A DNA stretch of 64,000 nucleotides. Origin: Ralstonia sp. UNC404CL21Col (GTDB lineage: Bacteria; Pseudomonadota; Gammaproteobacteria; Burkholderiales; Burkholderiaceae). Under the pieces are notes generated by a model that saw nothing but the letters and a program-made list of their open reading frames with translations, was not told the DNA's origin and did no database searches. The translations under genes were made by a program, and so were the position numbers. Below are positions 58,960 to 64,000 of the stretch, piece by piece. The DNA lies in NCBI RefSeq assembly GCF_000620465.1, contig NZ_JIBE01000004.1:1-64000 (forward strand). Direction: 5' to 3'. Positions within the stretch are counted from its first letter, which is position 1. Every line of letters begins with the position of its first letter.

Positions 58960-59805
58960 ATGACCACTGAAATGAACCTTCAAAACGATCCGCTCGACGG
59001 CGTGACAACACGCTGCCACCGCCTGCTGCTGACTGGCGCTGCCGGCAACCTCGGCAAGGTGCTGCGCGAGCGCCTGCCCAAGTACGCCGATTCTTTGCGC
59101 TTGTCTGATATATCAAATCTCGGCGAGGCGCGAACCGGCGAGGAGATCGTGCCGTGCAACCTGGCTGATGCGAAGGCCGTCGATGCGCTCGTCGCCGGCA
59201 CCGACGCCATCGTGCATTTGGGAGGCGTGTCGGTCGAGCGGCCGTTTGAAGAGATCCTGCCGGCCAACATCGCAGGCACCTACAACTTGTACGAAGCCGC
59301 GCGTCGTCATGGCGTGCGCCGCATCGTCTTCGCCAGCTCGAACCACACCATCGGTTTCTACAAGCAGGGCGAGGTGATCGACAGCACCGTGCCCACCAAG
59401 CCCGATGGCTACTACGGGCTCAGCAAGGTATTCGGCGAACAGCTCGCCAGCTTCTATTTCGATCGCTACGGCATCGAGACGGTCGCCATCCGCATCGGCT
59501 CTTCGTTTGCCGAAGCCAAGGACCGCCGCATGCTCGTCACCTGGCTCGGCTACGACGACCTGGAGCAACTCATTCGCCGCGCGTTGTTCGTGCCAAGCGT
59601 GGGTTTTACGGTTGTCTACGGCATGTCGAACAACCGCGACCATTGGTGGGACAACCGCCACGCCGCGCACCTCGGCTACCAGCCTACGCAGACGAGCGAG
59701 ATCTTCCGCGCGCAAGTCGAAGCGCAACCGCCGCTGCCTGCCGATGACCCGGCAGCGCTGTACCAGGGCGGCGCGTTCGTCAAAGCCGGCCCGTTCGGAG
59801 ACTGA
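58960..59805 (+). CDS. udh: Uronate dehydrogenase (SDR)
   Basis: 281 residues. The NAD loop is LLLTGAAGNLGK (G26, G29, G32). The catalytic YxxxK is Y152 to K156 in GYYGLSK, with SSNHTIGFY before it. The conserved segments MSNNRDHWWDNRHAAHLGYQ follow. It oxidises D-galacturonate or D-glucuronate to the aldarolactone. It begins 1 nt after garD. Confidence 0.93.
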   Translation: MTTEMNLQNDPLDGVTTRCHRLLLTGAAGNLGKVLRERLPKYADSLRLSDISNLGEARTGEEIVPCNLADAKAVDALVAGTDAIVHLGGVSVERPFEEILPANIAGTYNLYEAARRHGVRRIVFASSNHTIGFYKQGEVIDSTVPTKPDGYYGLSKVFGEQLASFYFDRYGIETVAIRIGSSFAEAKDRRMLVTWLGYDDLEQLIRRALFVPSVGFTVVYGMSNNRDHWWDNRHAAHLGYQPTQTSEIFRAQVEAQPPLPADDPAALYQGGAFVKAGPFGD

Positions 59806-59809
59806 AGCA

Positions 59810-60712
59810 ATGGCAGTCAACGTAGAACCGGTTGTCGAGCGGATTGGCAACATGCAATGCGGTGTCGGCGAGAGCCCCGTCTGGCACGCCGGTGAGCAGG
59901 CGCTGTACTGGACGGACATCCCTGACCGCAAGCTGTGGTGCTGGAACGTCTTCTCGGGCCAGACCAACAGCTGGCCGCTGCCCGAGATGGCCGGCTGTAT
60001 AGCCATGGCGCCCAACGGTTGGGCGATGGCGATGGAAACGGGCATCTTTCTCGCGCCACCGCCCAGTGCCGGCATCGCGGTTGGGCCCCTCCAGCGCCTC
60101 GCTACGGTGGCGCATGCTCGCCCCGACATGCGTTTCAACGACGGTCGCTGCGATCGCCAAGGCCGGTTTTGGGCCGGCACGATGGTGCTCGACACTTCGC
60201 TTGGTTTGCCGCTCGGCAAGCTGTATCGCTTTGATGCAGATGCCGAGCGCACTGGGCGCGTCGATGCCGTCATCGATGACCTGATCGTCCCGAACGGCCT
60301 GGCGTTCAGCCCCGATGGCAAGACGATGTATCTGTCGGATTCGCATGCAAGCCGTCAGACGGTCTGGGCTTTCGATTACGACGTTGACACCGGCACCCCG
60401 CACAACCGCCGCGTCTTCATCGACATGAACGCGCACCCCGGTCGCCCCGATGGCGCCGCCGTGGATGCAGACGGCTGCTACTGGATTTGCGGCAACGATG
60501 CGGGGTTCGTGCACCGCTTCACGCCGCACGGCCGCCTTGATCGAAGCATCGCCATTCCTACGTCCAAACCGGCCATGTGTGCATTCGGCGGCCCCGGGCT
60601 GGACACCCTGTTCGTGACGTCGATCCGCATCGGCGACGACCCGCTCTCGGGCGCCACGTTTGCAGTGCGCCCGGGCGTGACTGGATTACCAGAACCCGTC
60701 CTGCACCTCTGA
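59810..60712 (+). CDS. Cytosolic SMP-30-type aldarolactonase
   Basis: 300 residues, no signal peptide. Propeller segments: GVGESPVWHAGEQALYWTDI, RFNDGRCDRQGRFWAGTM, VPNGLAFSPDGKTMYLSDS and DGAAVDADGCYWICG. It hydrolyses the lactone made by Udh to galactarate or glucarate (the role called UxuL in other bacteria). It starts 4 nt after udh. Confidence 0.9.
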   Translation: MAVNVEPVVERIGNMQCGVGESPVWHAGEQALYWTDIPDRKLWCWNVFSGQTNSWPLPEMAGCIAMAPNGWAMAMETGIFLAPPPSAGIAVGPLQRLATVAHARPDMRFNDGRCDRQGRFWAGTMVLDTSLGLPLGKLYRFDADAERTGRVDAVIDDLIVPNGLAFSPDGKTMYLSDSHASRQTVWAFDYDVDTGTPHNRRVFIDMNAHPGRPDGAAVDADGCYWICGNDAGFVHRFTPHGRLDRSIAIPTSKPAMCAFGGPGLDTLFVTSIRIGDDPLSGATFAVRPGVTGLPEPVLHL

Positions 60713-60764
60713 AACCGAGTACGCCCCGCCCACAAAAACAACCGGGGGCTTTAGGAGACAACAC

Positions 60765-62066
60765 ATGAAACCCATCAAAGGCTTGCGCTGGTGGATCATC
60801 GGCCTCGTCCTCAGCGGCCTGATCATGAACTACCTGGCGCGCAATGCGCTGGCGGTGGCGGCGCCTGAAGTGAACAAGGTGCTGAACATCAGCACACAGC
60901 AGTACGGCTACATCGTCGCGGCATTCCAGGCGGCCTACATGGTGATGCAACCGGTGGCGGGCTACGTGCTCGACGTGTTGGGCACCAAGCTGGGTTTTGC
61001 GCTGTTTGCGGCGGCGTGGTCGGTGGTCTGTCTGCTGCACAGCACGGCGGGCGGTTGGCTGTCGCTGGCGGCGTTTCGCGCCATGCTGGGGATGACCGAG
61101 GCGGCAGGCTTCCCATCGGCGCTGCGGGCAACGGCGGAGTGGTTCCCGGCCAAGGAGCGGTCGATTGCCACGGGCTGGTTCAACATCGGCTCGTCCGTGG
61201 GCGCGGTGGTGGCGCCGCCACTGGTGGTCTGGTGCATCCTGCACGGCAACTGGCGTTTTGCCTTTGCCGTGATCGGCGGGATGGGACTGGTGTGGAGCGT
61301 GCTCTGGTTCCTGCTGTATCGCGTGCCGGCCAAGCACCATCGCTTGTCGGCGGAGGAGCGCGAGTACATCCGTGCAGGCCAGGAAACGCCCGACGACAAC
61401 GCGGATGCGCCCAAGCCGTCGTGGGGCAAGATCGTCAGCGGCCGCCGCTTCTGGGGCATCGCCATCCCGCGCTTTCTCTCGGAGCCGGCGTGGCAGACGT
61501 TCAATTATTGGATTCCGCTCTACATGGCCACCGAGCGCCATATGAACCTGAAGGAGATCGCGCTGTTTGCGTGGCTGCCGTTCCTGGCGGCGGACGTTGG
61601 ATGCGTGCTTGGCGGCTATCTCGCGCCGTGGTTCCAGAAGCGCTTCTCGGTGTCGCTGGTGACATCACGCAAGCTTGTGATGGTGACGGGCTGCCTGTGC
61701 ATGATCGGCCCGGCCTGTATCGGTCTGGCGACGAGTCCCTACACGGCGATTGCGCTGTTCTGCGTGGGCGGCTTCGCGCACCAGACGCTTTCTGGCGCGC
61801 TGTACACGCTCACCTCCGACATGTTCGGCAAGCACGAAGTCGGCACAGCTGTCGGGCTGGCCGGCATGTCGGGCTACATGGGCGGCATGCTCTTCTCGCT
61901 GGCCGTCGGCACGCTGGCCACGACCATCGGCTACAACCCGCTGTTCGTGGCGCTGGCGGTGTTCGACATCGTGGCGGCCATCCTCGTGTGGACGATGCTC
62001 AACGATAAGCAGGCGCGCCCCGTGCCGATGCAGCCGGGTGGAACGGCACCGAGCACGGCGACTTGA
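60765..62066 (+). CDS. MFS transporter, hexuronate type (ExuT-like)
   Basis: 433 residues, twelve helices. Signatures: GLRWWIIGLVLSGLIMNYLA and RAMLGMTEAAGFPSALRATA, then EWFPAKERSIATGWFNIGSS. In E. coli ExuT brings in galacturonate and glucuronate. This is the last gene of the operon and would supply the uronate for Udh, whereas the GudP-like protein supplies aldarates. Confidence 0.87.
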   Translation: MKPIKGLRWWIIGLVLSGLIMNYLARNALAVAAPEVNKVLNISTQQYGYIVAAFQAAYMVMQPVAGYVLDVLGTKLGFALFAAAWSVVCLLHSTAGGWLSLAAFRAMLGMTEAAGFPSALRATAEWFPAKERSIATGWFNIGSSVGAVVAPPLVVWCILHGNWRFAFAVIGGMGLVWSVLWFLLYRVPAKHHRLSAEEREYIRAGQETPDDNADAPKPSWGKIVSGRRFWGIAIPRFLSEPAWQTFNYWIPLYMATERHMNLKEIALFAWLPFLAADVGCVLGGYLAPWFQKRFSVSLVTSRKLVMVTGCLCMIGPACIGLATSPYTAIALFCVGGFAHQTLSGALYTLTSDMFGKHEVGTAVGLAGMSGYMGGMLFSLAVGTLATTIGYNPLFVALAVFDIVAAILVWTMLNDKQARPVPMQPGGTAPSTAT

Positions 62067-62087
62067 TTCTGCGTTTGCAGACGTGGG

Positions 62088-62669
62088 TCAGGCGGCCTGC
62101 TGGGCAACCTTCGGATTGAGCTTGGCCGGGCTGAGCGGGTCGAAGTCGACCCACTCGCCATTGCGCCAGCGGCCGGCGGCTTCTTCGACGTCCATGCCGC
62201 CGGCACCGGCCAGGATGCGCGCGGCTTCGGCTTCCCGGTCGGGCGTCACGCGCACCGCCAGCAGCACGCCGGAATGGCGTGTGCGCAGCGTGGCATCGGG
62301 CGGTTGAGCGGGCTGGGGCGCGTCGCGTGTGGCGACCATGGCACCCGCCAGCGAGCCGATATAGGCGCCCACCCCGGCCGCCACCACCGAAAACAGCACG
62401 GCCACGTGCAGCGCAATCAGCACCACCACACCGGCAACGGCGCCGATGGCCGCGCCAATCGCCATCCCCTTGCCGGCGCCCGCATGTGCGCGGACGGCGC
62501 CAGGGTCGGCATTGCGGTCCCCGCCAATCGGAAACGCTGCGTGCTGGCCGGACGGGTTGACGAAGAAGACGTTCACATCGTCCTCGGAAAAACGCTGGGC
62601 AAACAGCGCACGCGCGGCGTCTTCGGCGCGTTCAAACGTGTCGAAACGGGCTGCGACGATGAGCGACAT
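62088..62669 (-). CDS. Glycine-zipper-like membrane protein of general-stress type
   Basis: 193 residues. The N-terminal part (VAARFDTFERAEDAARALFA) resembles the YflT/DUF1269-like ferredoxin-type domain. A glycine-rich helical pair (KGMAIGAAIGAVAGVVVLIA and GVGAYIGSLAGAM) follows, then a second small alpha/beta domain. ATG 62669 has AGGAGG upstream. Likely an inner membrane protein; function unknown. Confidence 0.7.
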   Translation of the reverse strand: MSLIVAARFDTFERAEDAARALFAQRFSEDDVNVFFVNPSGQHAAFPIGGDRNADPGAVRAHAGAGKGMAIGAAIGAVAGVVVLIALHVAVLFSVVAAGVGAYIGSLAGAMVATRDAPQPAQPPDATLRTRHSGVLLAVRVTPDREAEAARILAGAGGMDVEEAAGRWRNGEWVDFDPLSPAKLNPKVAQQAA

Positions 62670-62924
62670 GGGGCCTCCTGAGAAACGCATTTCCCATAGC
62701 GCAAGCAAGCGGGGGGCCTGCGGCCAAAGTCGACCCGAAGTTACCTAAAGCAGGTGATTGGCTGGGCAATCACGCGTCGCCATACTTGCGTCCCAAAGGC
62801 CCACTCGAGGCCGTTCCATTGCCAGACAGACGATAACGAAAACGTGGCCGCCCAGAGCAAAGGGCGGCCAGCCGATACCGCCCGGCAATCCGGCGGTCTT
62901 TTGGTACTACAACGGGAGGGTGTC

Positions 62925-63710
62925 ATGTTCTACGGCTTTTCTGCGGTGCCGGGCGCGATCGTGCCCTATGCATACGACTGGCTGCTGGTGGGGCTGTCGT
63001 ATCTCATCTCGGTGGCGGGGGCGTATGTGGGCTTGCGATGGTCAAGACGCGTGCGCAACAAGAACGGCACCCTCGACATGGACCGGCTGATCTGCGCCAG
63101 CGTGGCGCTTGGCGGCGGGGCGGTCTGGTCGATGCACTTCATCGGCATGGCGGCCTACCGGACGCCCGTCCGGATCGAGTTCGATCTCTTCATGACCATG
63201 TTGTCGCTGGTGGTGGTGATGGTCTTTGCCGCGGGCGGCCTTGTCATTGCGTCGCGCACCACGGGCAACCGCCTGCGCAACATTGCCGAGGGCGGCGTGC
63301 TGACCGGCCTGGGCGTGGCGGTGATGCATTACACCGGCATGGCCGCCGTGCACACCAACAGCAACTTCGACTGGGACATCTCCATCATCGGCGTCTCGGC
63401 GTTGATCGCGGTGGTGGTGTCGATGGTTGCGCTGTGGCTCGCCACAACCGTCAAGACACGCGGCCAGCAGTTCGGCGCGGCGCTCATCATGGGCGTGGCC
63501 GTCTGCGGCATGCACTACACGGGCATGACGGCCGGCACGATGATCTGCACGGGGCAGAGCTATTCGCCGTCGCTGTTCGCCATTGAAGGCAGCAACATCG
63601 GCTATGCCGTGTTTGCGCTGGCGGGCACCATCCTGATGATCATCCTGCTGATCGAGGCGTCGCGCAGCGCCAGCAGCGCACGCGCCACTGCCTCGGGCAC
63701 GTTGCGCTGA
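62925..63710 (+). CDS. MHYT-domain membrane sensor (no output domain)
   Basis: 261 residues, seven membrane helices and three MHYT motifs at 70-75 (MHFIGM), 134-139 (MHYTGM) and 196-201 (MHYTGM). The histidines and methionines are predicted to bind copper and sense O2, CO or NO. MHYT is usually fused to GGDEF/EAL or kinases; here it stands alone with no output domain. ATG 62925 has GGGAGGG upstream. The 255-bp region before it (62670-62924) has no gene that I can see. Confidence 0.9.
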   Translation: MFYGFSAVPGAIVPYAYDWLLVGLSYLISVAGAYVGLRWSRRVRNKNGTLDMDRLICASVALGGGAVWSMHFIGMAAYRTPVRIEFDLFMTMLSLVVVMVFAAGGLVIASRTTGNRLRNIAEGGVLTGLGVAVMHYTGMAAVHTNSNFDWDISIIGVSALIAVVVSMVALWLATTVKTRGQQFGAALIMGVAVCGMHYTGMTAGTMICTGQSYSPSLFAIEGSNIGYAVFALAGTILMIILLIEASRSASSARATASGTLR

Positions 63711-63805
63711 AACGTGTTGCCAGAGCGCCCGGCTGCGTGTTTTTCGGCCGGGCGATTCTCATGGCGCTGGCGCGCCCCGCTACAATCGCGGCCTGGCATT
63801 TGTAG

Positions 63806-64000
63806 ATGGCGTTTGAAATGGTGCTTGGCTGGTTTGGCATTTCCACCGTGTGGCTGCTGCCGCTGGTGTGGCGGTATGTGACGCGCACGCTGGCGGGGGA
63901 GCGGGACTTCCTCAAAGGCCGGGGCACCGTGCGGCTCTGGCTGGTGACGCTCGTCGCGCTGAGCGCCAGCGCCGCGCTTGAAGCCCTGACTTCTGGCGCC
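63806..64000 (+). CDS. FtsK-like DNA translocase, N-terminal membrane part (cut by window end)
   Basis: 65 codons to the edge. FGISTVWLLPLVWRYVTRTL, then AGERDFLKGRGTVRLWL and ALSASAALEAL resembles the fourth-helix region of FtsK_4TM domains. The usual first helices are not seen upstream: a TAG directly precedes ATG 63806. It may use a shortened N-terminus, or ATG 63818. Only the membrane domain is in view, so the assignment is tentative. Confidence 0.5.
   Translation, partial: MAFEMVLGWFGISTVWLLPLVWRYVTRTLAGERDFLKGRGTVRLWLVTLVALSASAALEALTSGA

Noticed and set aside
63727-63753. GCCCGGC/GCCGGGC hairpin as terminator of the MHYT gene
   Set aside because: The 13-nt loop is large and no T-run follows the hairpin, so I did not call it.

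Overview
The window looks like a piece of a Ralstonia-type betaproteobacterial genome (R. pickettii/insidiosa/mannitolilytica group is my best guess from protein style and GC-rich codon use; I could not run a search). It starts in the 3' end of a 23S rRNA gene. A stand-alone EF-G gene and an orphan ATP-synthase epsilon gene look like second copies, and much of the window is catabolic accessory DNA. This suggests a secondary chromosome (chromid), but that is an inference.

Layout: (1) 1-310, end of an rrn operon (23S tail, 5S, terminator). (2) 551-6311, a LexA box followed by the SOS mutagenesis cassette imuA-imuB-dnaE2. (3) 6.8-15.5 kb, housekeeping-type single genes: an XRE regulator, an SLC13-like transporter, an aldo/keto reductase with a divergent LysR gene, EF-G, a Crp/Fnr regulator, an Mpo1-like membrane protein, an enoyl-CoA hydratase and a 7Fe ferredoxin. 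(4) 15.6-17.1 kb, a decayed stretch with remnants of a LysR gene, a TDT/SLAC1 transporter and an SRAP peptidase. (5) acnB, then a secreted M30-type metallopeptidase lipoprotein. (6) 22.0-30.8 kb, a 2-aminoethylphosphonate uptake and degradation cluster (ABC transporter, phnX, FAD oxidoreductase) bracketed by two paralogous LysR genes. No phnW transaminase is present. (7) An orphan atpC, then a translationally coupled operon of TonB receptor, YfiR-family protein and CHASE8-like/GGDEF/EAL protein, then an mqsRA toxin-antitoxin pair with its operator.

(8) 38.14-38.41 kb holds the most unusual non-coding structure: 13 tandem degenerate units of 21 bp, each with a small palindrome (GTTC-n-GAAC). 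They lie between an EamA exporter gene and a four-rhodanese protein gene. (9) 38.4-49.2 kb is an organosulfur region. A thiol dioxygenase, a multi-rhodanese protein and an acyl-CoA-dehydrogenase-like flavoprotein point one way. An SsuD-like monooxygenase, a class II aldolase, a full ABC importer, a membrane cytochrome c and a second binding protein point the other way. (10) 49.6-62.1 kb is a complete oxidative uronate/aldarate pathway: LysR regulator, periplasmic and cytosolic lactonases, uronate dehydrogenase, glucarate and galactarate dehydratases, KdgD, 2-oxoglutarate semialdehyde dehydrogenase and two MFS transporters. Two related upstream regions share a 23-bp palindromic operator candidate. 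(11) The end holds a glycine-zipper membrane protein, a triple-MHYT membrane sensor and the start of an FtsK-like gene cut by the window edge.

How the parts work: regions 6, 9 and 10 each couple a dedicated importer to a short catabolic route that releases phosphate, sulfur or carbon (2-oxoglutarate). Regions 2 and 7 deal with DNA damage, c-di-GMP signalling and stress.
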